Origin: Streptomyces sp. TSRI0281
GTDB taxonomy: Bacteria; Actinomycetota; Actinomycetes; Streptomycetales; Streptomycetaceae
Assembly: GCF_001905125.1 (NCBI RefSeq)
Contig: NZ_LWLE01000036.1
Coordinates: forward strand, 175,341 to 239,340
Length of the DNA: 64,000 bases
Direction: 5' to 3'
The notes below the pieces were generated by a model. That model was not told where the DNA came from, did not search any database, and saw nothing but the letters and a program-made list of their open reading frames with translations. The translations under genes were made by a program, and so were the position numbers. Of this stretch, positions 41,739-49,860 are shown piece by piece (position 1 is the first letter of the stretch; each line of letters begins with the position of its first letter).

Positions 41739-44507
41739 TCAGCCTCCGCCGCCCCACAGGGTCCCGTTCCCGTTCCCGTTCCCGTTCCCGTTCGTTCCGT
41801 TGGCACCGTCCGTCGCACCCTCGGCCGCACCGGAGTTGGCACCTCCCTCAGTGCCTCCCCCATCACCGCCCGCGTTCGCTCCGGTGGTGTCCCCACCGTT
41901 CGCACCGCCATTGGCACCCGCGTTGGCGCCGCCGTTGGCGTTGTTGCACTCCCAGTCGAGCGGGTTGCAGGTGTTCGACGGCGAGGGGGACGCCGTGGTG
42001 GGGTCGGGCGACGGCGTCGGGGGCGGCTCGGTCGAGGCGCTTTCCGAAGGCTTCGGGCTGGGCGTCGGGGTCGGGCTGGCCGCGCCGCCGCCGTACAGCG
42101 TCTCGCCCAGGGGCTGCGGCTCCGGGAAGCGCACGACCTCCTTCTTCTTCATCGCTTCGGCCATGTAGTCGTGCCAGATCGACGCGGGGAACGAGGCACC
42201 GTGGATCTTCTCCTCGCCACCCGTACCGAACATCTTCAGGAACTCGCGGTTCTTGCTGTTCTCGTCGTCGTCCAGCCGGAACATGCTGATGGCGGTCGAG
42301 ACCTGCGGGGTGTAGCCGACGAACCAGGCCGACTTGTTGCCGTCCGTCGTGCCCGTCTTGCCCGCCACGTCACGGCCGGGGAGCTGTGCGGGCGTGCCCG
42401 TACCGTGCTCGACGACGTTCTTCAGTACGTCGGTGACGTTGTCCGCGATGGCGGGGTCGAAGGCACGCTTGGACTTCTTCTGGTGCCGGTAGATGGCCTT
42501 GCCCTTGTACTTCACTTCCTTCACCGAGAACGGCTCGTTCTGCTGGCCGCTGGTGGCGAAGGTGGCATAGGCGCCGGCCATCCGGATGGCGCTGGGCGAG
42601 GACGTACCGATGGAGTACGACGGCACGGTCGAGTTCGCCATGTAGTCGTCGTCACGCAGACCGGCGGCGACGGCGACGTCCTTCACCTTGTCCGTCCCGA
42701 CATCCATGCCGAGCTGGACGTAGGGGGAGTTCGCGGACTCCTGCATGGCGTACCGCAGGTCGATGTCGCCGTAGTCGTGGTTGCCGTCGTTGGTCTGGAG
42801 CCACTTGTTGTTCTTCTCGTCCTGCCAGACCTCGCCGTTGTACTTCTTGATCTCCAGCCGGTCGTCACCGTTGTAGACGCTCTTCGGGGACACCGGGGTG
42901 CGCGACGACTCGCCCTGGTCGGGGCCCAGCGCCGGATCGCGCTTGCCGTACTGCATCGCCGCGGCCAGGACGAACGGCTTGAAGGTCGATCCGACCTGCG
43001 CGCCGGTCGGGTCGGCGTTGTTGGTGTAGTGCTGGGTGGCGTCCTGACCGCCGTACGTGGCGAGCATGGCACCGGTCTTCGCGTCCACCGACGCGCCGCC
43101 GAACTGCACATGGGTGTCGGTCTTGGGGCGCTTCTTCGGGTCGATCTTCGCCTTGTAGACCTTCTCCACCGCGGCGCTGAGGGCGTCGACCTTGTCCTTC
43201 TCGAACGTGGTGTGGATCTCGTAGCCGCCCAGGTCGAGGTCCTCCGCGTCGACCTTCGGGCTGCTGTTGTTGATGAAGTACTTCTTGGAGAGGTCCACCA
43301 GGTAACCGATCTGACCGCCCAGCTGGGCGTTCTTCTTCGGCTTCTTCGGCATCGGGAACTTCTTGTACGTGTCGCGTTCGGCCTGCGTCATCCGGCCGTC
43401 CTTGACCTCCTCGTCAAGGATCCACTTCCAGCGCGCCTTCGCCCGCTCCGTGTTCTTCTCGGCGGTGGCCTTGTCCTTGTCGACGTCGGGAGCACCGGCG
43501 GGGTCGTAGTAGCTCGCGCCCTTGAGCAGCGTCGCCAGGAACGCGCACTCGCTCGGGTCGAGCTTGGAAGCGTCCTTGCCGTAGTACGTGCGGGCCGCGG
43601 CCTGGAGGCCCGACGCGCCGCGTCCGTAGTAGGAGACGTTCAGATAGCCCGCCATGACGTCGTGCTTGTCGCCATTGCTGCCGACCTTGAGCGTGATGAA
43701 CAGTTCCTTGAACTTGCGGCTGAGCGTCTGTTCCTGGGTGAGCATCGAGTTCTTCACGTACTGCTGCGTGATGGTCGAACCGCCCTGGGTCTCACCGCCC
43801 TTGGCCATGTTGAACAGGGCGCGGGCGATGCCCATCGGGTCGATGCCCCGGTCGTCGTCGAACGTCTTGTTCTCGGCCGAGATGACGGCGTTGCGCATCG
43901 CCTCGGGGATCTGTTCGTAGCTGATCACCTGACGGTTGGCTTCGCCTCCGGTCGCCACCATCTGCGTACCGTCGGCCCAGTAATAGACGTTGCTCTGCGC
44001 CTTGGCCGCGTCGTTGACCTTCGGGGGGACGACCATCGCGTACGCGAGCCCGGCCGCGCCCATCAGCAGTCCGAGGAAGCTCAGACAGACGCCGGAGACC
44101 AGCCTCCATGACGGCACCCAGCGACGGAAGCCGTACTTCCCGCGGCGCGGATAGTCGATGAAGCGCTTCTTGCCGGGGCGGCTGTCACCACGTCCCCGGC
44201 CGCGCGGGCCGTCGTGTCCGCCTCCGCCACCACCGCGCCGTCGGCCGCCCCCGCCGCCCGCGTCGGCTCCATGGCCGACGGAACCCGCCTCTTCGGCTCC
44301 GCGCCGCCGTCCGCCGCGCTGAGCGGCACGACGGGCCTCGGCGCGGCCGCCGTAGGGGCGCTCCTCGCCGTGTGAATCGGAAGGTGACTCGTCTGTTGCT
44401 CTGCGTGACGGCGCTGCGCGGCGTCCTGTTGGCTGCGGGGCGGCTCGTCTGGCCGCGGCACGCCCGCTGCCTTCCGGCTGAGGCGATTTGCGACGGTGCT
44501 CGCTCAT
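41739..44507 (-). CDS. class A penicillin-binding protein (transglycosylase/transpeptidase)
   Basis: 922 residues. A basic, Gly/Arg-rich cytoplasmic head (1-130), one membrane helix (VCLSFLGLLMGAAGLAYAMVV), a GT51 transglycosylase domain (AVISAENKTFDDDRGIDPMGIARAL, GGSTITQQYVKN, GYLNVSYYGRGASGLQAAA) and a transpeptidase domain with STFK (GSTFKPFVLAA), SANS and KTGT (GKTGTTDGNKSAWF). The tail (about 800-922) is low-complexity, with TPTPSP and (NG)n repeats encoded by tandem CCCGTT hexamers (about 41763-41792). It builds peptidoglycan outside the membrane. GAGGAG precedes the ATG. Divergent from the PadR regulator. Confidence 0.94.
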   Translation of the reverse strand: MSEHRRKSPQPEGSGRAAARRAAPQPTGRRAAPSRRATDESPSDSHGEERPYGGRAEARRAAQRGGRRRGAEEAGSVGHGADAGGGGGRRRGGGGGGHDGPRGRGRGDSRPGKKRFIDYPRRGKYGFRRWVPSWRLVSGVCLSFLGLLMGAAGLAYAMVVPPKVNDAAKAQSNVYYWADGTQMVATGGEANRQVISYEQIPEAMRNAVISAENKTFDDDRGIDPMGIARALFNMAKGGETQGGSTITQQYVKNSMLTQEQTLSRKFKELFITLKVGSNGDKHDVMAGYLNVSYYGRGASGLQAAARTYYGKDASKLDPSECAFLATLLKGASYYDPAGAPDVDKDKATAEKNTERAKARWKWILDEEVKDGRMTQAERDTYKKFPMPKKPKKNAQLGGQIGYLVDLSKKYFINNSSPKVDAEDLDLGGYEIHTTFEKDKVDALSAAVEKVYKAKIDPKKRPKTDTHVQFGGASVDAKTGAMLATYGGQDATQHYTNNADPTGAQVGSTFKPFVLAAAMQYGKRDPALGPDQGESSRTPVSPKSVYNGDDRLEIKKYNGEVWQDEKNNKWLQTNDGNHDYGDIDLRYAMQESANSPYVQLGMDVGTDKVKDVAVAAGLRDDDYMANSTVPSYSIGTSSPSAIRMAGAYATFATSGQQNEPFSVKEVKYKGKAIYRHQKKSKRAFDPAIADNVTDVLKNVVEHGTGTPAQLPGRDVAGKTGTTDGNKSAWFVGYTPQVSTAISMFRLDDDENSKNREFLKMFGTGGEEKIHGASFPASIWHDYMAEAMKKKEVVRFPEPQPLGETLYGGGAASPTPTPSPKPSESASTEPPPTPSPDPTTASPSPSNTCNPLDWECNNANGGANAGANGGANGGDTTGANAGGDGGGTEGGANSGAAEGATDGANGTNGNGNGNGNGTLWGGGG

Positions 44508-44806
44508 GGAACGACTACTCCTCGGGCAGGCGAGAGCGCCTGGAAGCGGCAGTTGAGATCCGGTCCCCCCGAATTACGGACAAGCCCTGCGGAAGGCTCA
44601 CCCGCAGCACATCCGGCCGTCCGCGATGACTGACGCCCGGCGGCGCCACTCGGTTCCCGGTGATCTGCATGCCGCACAGACTACGCACGGTCAAAACCCG
44701 CCTAGGGCCGAAGTTCACCCCAAACAACGCAAGTCGCTTCCTAAGAATTCGTGATGTGACGCCGTTCACGAAGGCTCCCCTTGTCGAACCGTGCAGACCG
44801 ATCTAT

Positions 44807-44839
44807 CGTGCTGATGTATCGACTCGATACATCAGCACG
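44807..44839. promoter_or_regulatory. perfect 33-bp palindromic operator upstream of the padR-type gene
   Basis: Arms of 16 bases (44807-44822, 44824-44839; CGTGCTGATGTATCGA and its complement) around a single C. The inner ATGT...ACAT fits PadR operators. It lies 56 bases before the regulator start, in the 387-base divergent region (44508-44894). Confidence 0.8.
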
Positions 44840-44894
44840 GCATAAGTTCGACGTACGAGCTCCACGGGAGCACTCGGAGCAGGAGGAGGCGAAG

Positions 44895-45602
44895 GTGAGC
44901 AGACGCTCCGGCATCCTCGAATTCGCCGTCCTCGGTCTGCTCCGCGAGTCCCCGATGCACGGGTACGAGCTGCGCAAACGCCTCAACACATCGCTGGGGA
45001 TCTTCCGCGCCTTCAGTTACGGCACCCTCTATCCCTGCCTCAAGACGCTGGTCGCCAACGGCTGGTTGATCGAGGAGCCGGGAAGTGCGCCGGCGGACCT
45101 TCAGCCGGCCACCGGCCGGACGTCGGCGCCCGCCTCTTCACTCACAGGGCGCCGCGCCAAGATCGTCTACCGGTTGACGGCGGAAGGTAAGGAGCACTTC
45201 GAGGAGCTCCTCTCGCACACCGGGCCGGACTCCTGGGAGGACGAGCACTTCGCGGCACGCTTCGCCTTCTTCGGACAGACGGAACGCGACGTGCGGATGC
45301 GCGTGCTGGAAGGCCGGCGCAGCAGGCTGGAGGAGCGTCTGGAGAAGATGCGAGCCTCCCTTGCCCGTACCCGTGAACGGCTCGACGACTACACGCTTGA
45401 GCTGCAGCGACACGGCATGGAGTCCGTGGAGCGCGAAGTGCGCTGGCTGAACGAGCTCATCGAGAGCGAGCGGTCGGGACGGGATCAGCGACGATCCTCG
45501 CCCGAGGGCTCCGCTCAGCAGGACACATCTGGAGAGACGGGCGGCCTGCCCCGGCACCGGGGTAACACCCCGCCGGATCCGTCCGACGACACCGCCAAGT
45601 GA
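44895..45602 (+). CDS. PadR-family transcriptional regulator
   Basis: 235 residues. Winged helix-turn-helix: RRSGILEFAVLGLLRESPMHGYELRKRLNTSLGIFRAFSYGTLYPCLKTLVANGWL. An insertion of about 30 residues rich in Pro/Ala/Ser precedes the wing (AKIVYRLTAEGKEHFEELL); a long coiled C-terminal dimerisation helix follows (RRSRLEERLEKMRASLARTRERLDD). AGGAGGAGG lies just before GTG 44895. A perfect palindrome upstream suggests autorepression. It is 68 bases ahead of ino1 in the same direction. Confidence 0.9.
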   Translation: MSRRSGILEFAVLGLLRESPMHGYELRKRLNTSLGIFRAFSYGTLYPCLKTLVANGWLIEEPGSAPADLQPATGRTSAPASSLTGRRAKIVYRLTAEGKEHFEELLSHTGPDSWEDEHFAARFAFFGQTERDVRMRVLEGRRSRLEERLEKMRASLARTRERLDDYTLELQRHGMESVEREVRWLNELIESERSGRDQRRSSPEGSAQQDTSGETGGLPRHRGNTPPDPSDDTAK

Positions 45603-45670
45603 AGTCCCCGCAGATCCGCAGGACTTCATCCTTCATCGGTCATACCGAGAACACACAGGGAGCAACCGGA

Positions 45671-46753
45671 ATGGGTTCGGTTCGCGTAGCCATCGTAGGC
45701 GTGGGCAACTGCGCCGCCTCGCTGGTGCAGGGCGTCGAGTTCTACAAGGACGCCGATCCGGCCGGCAAGGTGCCCGGTCTGATGCACGTCCAGTTCGGCG
45801 AGTACCACGTCAGCGACGTCGAGTTCGTCGCCGCCTTCGACGTTGACGCGAAGAAGGTCGGCCTCGATCTCGCGGACGCCATCGGCGCCAGCGAGAACAA
45901 CACCATCAAGATCGCCGACGTGCCGAACACGGGCGTGACCGTCCAGCGCGGCCACACCCACGACGGTCTCGGCAAGTACTACCGCGAGACGATCGAGGAG
46001 TCCGCCGAGGCGCCGGTCGACATCGTCCAGACCCTCAAGGACAAGCAGGTCGACGTCCTCGTCTGCTACCTGCCGGTCGGTTCCGAGGTCGCTGCGAAGT
46101 TCTACGCGCAGTGCGCCATCGACGCCAAGGTCGCGTTCGTCAACGCTCTCCCGGTCTTCATCGCCGGTACCAAGGAGTGGGCGGACAAGTTCACCGAGGC
46201 CGGTGTCCCGATCGTCGGCGACGACATCAAGTCCCAGGTCGGCGCCACCATCACGCACCGCGTGATGGCGAAGCTCTTCGAGGACCGGGGCGTCGTCCTG
46301 GACCGCACGATGCAGCTGAACGTCGGCGGCAACATGGACTTCAAGAACATGCTCGAGCGTGAGCGCCTGGAGTCCAAGAAGATCTCCAAGACGCAGGCCG
46401 TCACCTCGCAGATCCGTGACCGTGAGCTCGGTGCGGACAACGTCCACATCGGTCCCTCGGACTACGTGGCCTGGCTGGACGACCGCAAGTGGGCGTACGT
46501 GCGCCTTGAGGGCCGTGCCTTCGGTGACGTTCCGCTGAACCTTGAGTACAAGCTTGAGGTGTGGGACTCCCCGAACTCCGCCGGTGTCATCATCGACGCC
46601 GTGCGTGCGGCGAAGATCGCCAAGGACCGCGGCGTCGGTGGCCCGATCCTCTCCGCGTCCTCGTACTTCATGAAGTCCCCGCCGGTCCAGTACTTCGACG
46701 ACGAGGCCCGCGACAACGTCGAGAAGTTCATCAGCGGCGAGATCGAGCGCTGA
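45671..46753 (+). CDS. ino1: inositol-3-phosphate synthase
   Basis: 360 residues of the actinobacterial myo-inositol-1-phosphate synthase: MGSVRVAIVGVGNCAASLVQG (NAD site), YHVSDVEFVAAFDVDAKKVG, VGDDIKSQVGATITHR, QLNVGGNMDFKNML, SPNSAGVIIDAVRAAKIA. Converts glucose-6-phosphate to inositol phosphate, feeding phosphatidylinositol and mycothiol. GGGAG before ATG 45671. Possibly co-transcribed with the PadR gene. Confidence 0.95.
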   Translation: MGSVRVAIVGVGNCAASLVQGVEFYKDADPAGKVPGLMHVQFGEYHVSDVEFVAAFDVDAKKVGLDLADAIGASENNTIKIADVPNTGVTVQRGHTHDGLGKYYRETIEESAEAPVDIVQTLKDKQVDVLVCYLPVGSEVAAKFYAQCAIDAKVAFVNALPVFIAGTKEWADKFTEAGVPIVGDDIKSQVGATITHRVMAKLFEDRGVVLDRTMQLNVGGNMDFKNMLERERLESKKISKTQAVTSQIRDRELGADNVHIGPSDYVAWLDDRKWAYVRLEGRAFGDVPLNLEYKLEVWDSPNSAGVIIDAVRAAKIAKDRGVGGPILSASSYFMKSPPVQYFDDEARDNVEKFISGEIER

Positions 46754-46814
46754 ACCGGCCCGCACGGCTGACAGCCTCACCAGGGCGATGAGCGGCGACG
46801 CTCCTTCCCTGCCT

Positions 46815-46859
46815 CACGTCGGGGGTCCCCGGGCAATCCGCCCAGGGGCCCCCGACGTG
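46815..46859 (+). terminator. terminator of ino1
   Basis: Long inverted repeat: CACGTCGGGGG (46815-46825) pairs with CCCCCGACGTG (46849-46859), with an inner CCCCGGGC/GCCCAGGGG stem. Confidence 0.8.
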
Positions 46860-46875
46860 TGTGACGCTTGCTCAC

Positions 46876-48144
46876 ATGCCTGTCGCGCGTGATCTGCGCA
46901 TACTCCTGCGCCTTCGGAACTTCCGTCGTCTCCTCGCCGTGCGACTCCTCTCCCAGTCGGCGGACGGCGTCTATCAGGTCGCCCTCGCCGCGCACGTCGT
47001 CTTCTCCCCGGAGAAACAGGCTTCGGCCGGCGCCATCGCCTCGGCGATGGCCGTGCTCCTCCTCCCGTACTCACTGATCGGCCCGTTCGCCGGCGTGCTG
47101 CTGGACCGCTGGCCGCGCCGTCAGGTCTTCCTGTACGGCAACCTGTTGCGGGCGACCCTCGCCTGTTGCACGGCTCTGCTGATCCTCGGCTCGGTTCCCG
47201 ACTGGCTCTTCTACGCCTCGGCCCTCTGCGTCACGGCCGTCAACCGCTTCGTCCTGGCCGGACTCTCCGCGGCCCTGCCGCGCGTGGTCGACGCCGACCG
47301 CCTCGTCATGGCCAACTCCCTCTCCCCGACCGCCGGTACGCTCGCGGCCACCGCGGGTGGCGGGCTCGCCTTCGTCGTACGCCTGGTGGCCGACGAGTCC
47401 GATGCCGCGGTGGTCCTGCTGGGCGCGCTGCTCTATCTCCTCTCCGCAGTGGCTTCACTGAGCCTGCCCCGAGGACTTCTGGGGCCGGACCCCGACGGAA
47501 GCCCACTGCGGCTGAGGGCGGCGCTGACCGTCACGGCCCGAGGGCTCGTCGCCGGACTGCGCCATCTGGCGGAACGCAAGGACGCAGCCCGCGCGCTGGC
47601 CGCCATGACCGTGCTCCGCTTCTGTTACGGCGCTCTGACCGTGATGGTGCTGATGCTGTGCCGCTACACCTGGTCGGACAACGAGTCCGACGGCCTCGCC
47701 CTGCTGGGCCTGGCCGTGGGGATCTCCGGGGCGGGCTTCTTCGTCGCCGCCGTAATCACCCCGTGGGCGGTGGGGCGCGTCGGCCGGTACGGCTGGATGG
47801 TGGTGTGCGCCGGGACGGCGGCCGTCCTGGAACCCGCGCTGGGGCTGTCGTTCGCCCTGGTGCCGACGCTGATCGCCGCGTTCGTCCTCGGAGTCGTGAC
47901 GCAGGGCTCGAAGATCGCGACGGACACGCTGGTGCAGACCGGGGCGGACGACTCCTTCCGCGGCAGGGTCTTCTCGCTCTATGACGTGCTGTTCAACGTC
48001 GCGTTCGTGGGCGCCGCGGCCGTGTCGGCCCTGCTGCTGCCCCCGAACGGGAAGTCGGTCACCGTGGTGGCGGGAGTGGCGGTGCTCTACGCGGCCGTCG
48101 CGGTGGCGTTGTTCCGATGGAGGCGAGCGAGCGGGGAGTCGTAG
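46876..48144 (+). CDS. MFS transporter
   Basis: 422 residues, about 12 helices: RLRNFRRLLAVRLLSQSADGVYQVALAAHV at the start, GVLLDRWPRRQVFLYGNLLRA (motif A), SLSPTAGTLAATAGGG, GSKIATDTLVQTGADDSFRGRVFSLYD. This fits the macrolide/enterobactin exporter-like MFS branch. ATG 46876 starts right after the ino1 terminator. Substrate unknown; the gene is conserved at this place in streptomycetes. Confidence 0.85.
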   Translation: MPVARDLRILLRLRNFRRLLAVRLLSQSADGVYQVALAAHVVFSPEKQASAGAIASAMAVLLLPYSLIGPFAGVLLDRWPRRQVFLYGNLLRATLACCTALLILGSVPDWLFYASALCVTAVNRFVLAGLSAALPRVVDADRLVMANSLSPTAGTLAATAGGGLAFVVRLVADESDAAVVLLGALLYLLSAVASLSLPRGLLGPDPDGSPLRLRAALTVTARGLVAGLRHLAERKDAARALAAMTVLRFCYGALTVMVLMLCRYTWSDNESDGLALLGLAVGISGAGFFVAAVITPWAVGRVGRYGWMVVCAGTAAVLEPALGLSFALVPTLIAAFVLGVVTQGSKIATDTLVQTGADDSFRGRVFSLYDVLFNVAFVGAAAVSALLLPPNGKSVTVVAGVAVLYAAVAVALFRWRRASGES

Positions 48145-48150
48145 CGTGCA

Positions 48151-48186
48151 CGAGGGGCGTTGTTTCACGTGAAACAACGCCCCTCG
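48151..48186. promoter_or_regulatory. parS site inside a perfect 36-bp palindrome
   Basis: Exact parS at 48162-48175 with flanks that extend the symmetry to 18 bases per arm (CGAGGGGCGTTGTTTCAC and complement). It sits six bases after the MFS stop codon and looks like a terminator built around a ParB site. Confidence 0.9.
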
Positions 48187-48193
48187 GCCTGCG

Positions 48194-48231
48194 GCCGTCG
48201 GTGATGTTTCACGTGAAACATCGCCGACGGC
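48194..48231. promoter_or_regulatory. second parS site in a near-perfect 38-bp palindrome
   Basis: Exact parS at 48206-48219; flanks GCCGTCGGTGAT / ATCGCCGACGGC pair with one T/G position, which would still pair as G-U in RNA. It lies just beyond the stop codon of the convergent CCA-adding-enzyme gene. Confidence 0.9.
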
Positions 48232-48235
48232 ACAC

Positions 48236-49699
48236 TCAGCTCTGCGCGGCCCACCACTCCTTGAGCGCCGCTACCGCCGCATCGTGCTCCATGGGCCCGT
48301 TCTCCAGGCGCAGCTCCAGCAGGAACGCGTACGCCTTGCCGATCACCGGTCCGGGACCGACATCCAGCACTCGCATGATCTCGTTGCCGTCCAGATCCGG
48401 GCGGATGGAGTCCAGCTCCTCCTGCTCCTGCAGCAGGGCGATGCGCTCCTCCAGCCCGTCATAGGTCCGCGAGAGAGCTTTCGCCTTGCGCTTGTTCCGC
48501 GTCGTGCAGTCCGAGCGGGTCAGCTTGTGGAGCCGGTCCAGCAGCGGTCCCGCGTCGCGCACATACCTGCGCACCGCCGAGTCGGTCCATTCCCCGTCGC
48601 CGTAGCCGTGAAAGCGCAGATGCAGTTCCACCAGCTGCGAGACGTCCTTGACCATGTCATTGGAGTACTTGAGTTCAGTCATCCGCTTCTTGGTCATCTT
48701 GGCGCCCACCACTTCATGGTGGTGGAAGGAGACCCGGCCGTCCTGCTCGAAGCGACGCGTCCTCGGCTTGCCGATGTCATGGAGCAGCGCCGCAAGCCGA
48801 AGGACGAGGTCGGGACCGTCCTCCTCCAGATCGATGGCCTGCTCCAGGACGGTCAGGGAGTGCTCGTAGACGTCCTTGTGACGGTGATGCTCGTCACTTT
48901 CGAGCCGCAGCGCGGGAAGCTCCGGCACCACCCGGTCGGCCAGACCCGTGTCGACCAGCAGCCCCAGCCCCTTGCGGGGGTGTGCGGAGAGAAGGAGCTT
49001 GTTGAGTTCCTCACGGACCCGCTCGGCCGAGACGATCTCGATACGTCCAGCCATCTCCGTCATGGCCGTCACGACATCGGGGGCGACCTCGAAGTCCAGC
49101 TGTGCGGCGAACCGGGCGGCCCGCAGCATGCGCAGCGGATCGTCGGAGAAGGACTCCTCGGGCGTGCCCGGTGTACGCAGCACTCGCTCCGAGAGGTCCC
49201 TGAGGCCGCCGTGCGGGTCGATGAACTCCTTCGCCGGCAGAGCGACGGCCATGGCGTTGACCGTGAAGTCGCGGCGCACGAGGTCTTCCTCGATGGAGTC
49301 GCCGTAGGAGACCTCCGGCTTGCGTGAGGTCCTGTCGTACGCCTCCGACCGGTAGGTCGTGACCTCGATCTGATAGCCGTCCTTCTGGCAGCCGACGGTG
49401 CCGAAGGCGATCCCGACCTCCCACACCGAGTCGGCCCACGGACGCACGATCCTGAGCACGTCCTCGGGGCGGGCGTCGGTGGTGAAGTCCAGGTCGTTCC
49501 CGAGCCTGCCGAGCAGCGCGTCGCGAACCGAGCCGCCCACCAGGGCGAGGCTGAATCCGGACTCCTCGAATCGGCGGGCGAGGTCGTCTGCGACCGGGGA
49601 CACCCGCAGCAGCTCACTCACTGCGCGGTGCTGCACCTGACTCAGGGCACTGGCGTTGTCTTCGTTGGCGTTCGGCACAACAGAAAAGGTTACGTGCAT
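48236..49699 (-). CDS. CCA tRNA nucleotidyltransferase / poly(A) polymerase family
   Basis: 487 residues of class II: GFSLALVGGSVRDALLGRLGNDLDFTTDARPE (helical turn and DxD), RRDFTVNAMAVAL, DDPLRMLRAARFAAQLDFEV, followed by an HD domain (LLHDIGKPRTRRF, SFHHHEVVGAKM). Repairs or adds CCA to tRNA 3' ends; in S. coelicolor the gene at this place (often called pcnA) encodes a CCA-adding enzyme. It opens the DUF6049-murJ cluster on the opposite strand. Confidence 0.93.
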   Translation of the reverse strand: MHVTFSVVPNANEDNASALSQVQHRAVSELLRVSPVADDLARRFEESGFSLALVGGSVRDALLGRLGNDLDFTTDARPEDVLRIVRPWADSVWEVGIAFGTVGCQKDGYQIEVTTYRSEAYDRTSRKPEVSYGDSIEEDLVRRDFTVNAMAVALPAKEFIDPHGGLRDLSERVLRTPGTPEESFSDDPLRMLRAARFAAQLDFEVAPDVVTAMTEMAGRIEIVSAERVREELNKLLLSAHPRKGLGLLVDTGLADRVVPELPALRLESDEHHRHKDVYEHSLTVLEQAIDLEEDGPDLVLRLAALLHDIGKPRTRRFEQDGRVSFHHHEVVGAKMTKKRMTELKYSNDMVKDVSQLVELHLRFHGYGDGEWTDSAVRRYVRDAGPLLDRLHKLTRSDCTTRNKRKAKALSRTYDGLEERIALLQEQEELDSIRPDLDGNEIMRVLDVGPGPVIGKAYAFLLELRLENGPMEHDAAVAALKEWWAAQS

Positions 49700-49860
49700 G
49701 GACCGGCCCGGACGTCATCGTTTACGGGGACCCTGCAAGACTCTCCCGATCATGTGGCTCGGACCCCAGCACTTAGCCCCCGCGCACATCGTTACCATGC
49801 GTGGACGCAGAACCGACAACGATCGACAGCAGTTGACGACGACGAGGGACGGGCAGGCGC

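Noticed and set aside
41658..44111. Long open frame antisense to the penicillin-binding protein gene
   Set aside because: Composition-driven shadow; the minus-strand gene has all catalytic motifs.
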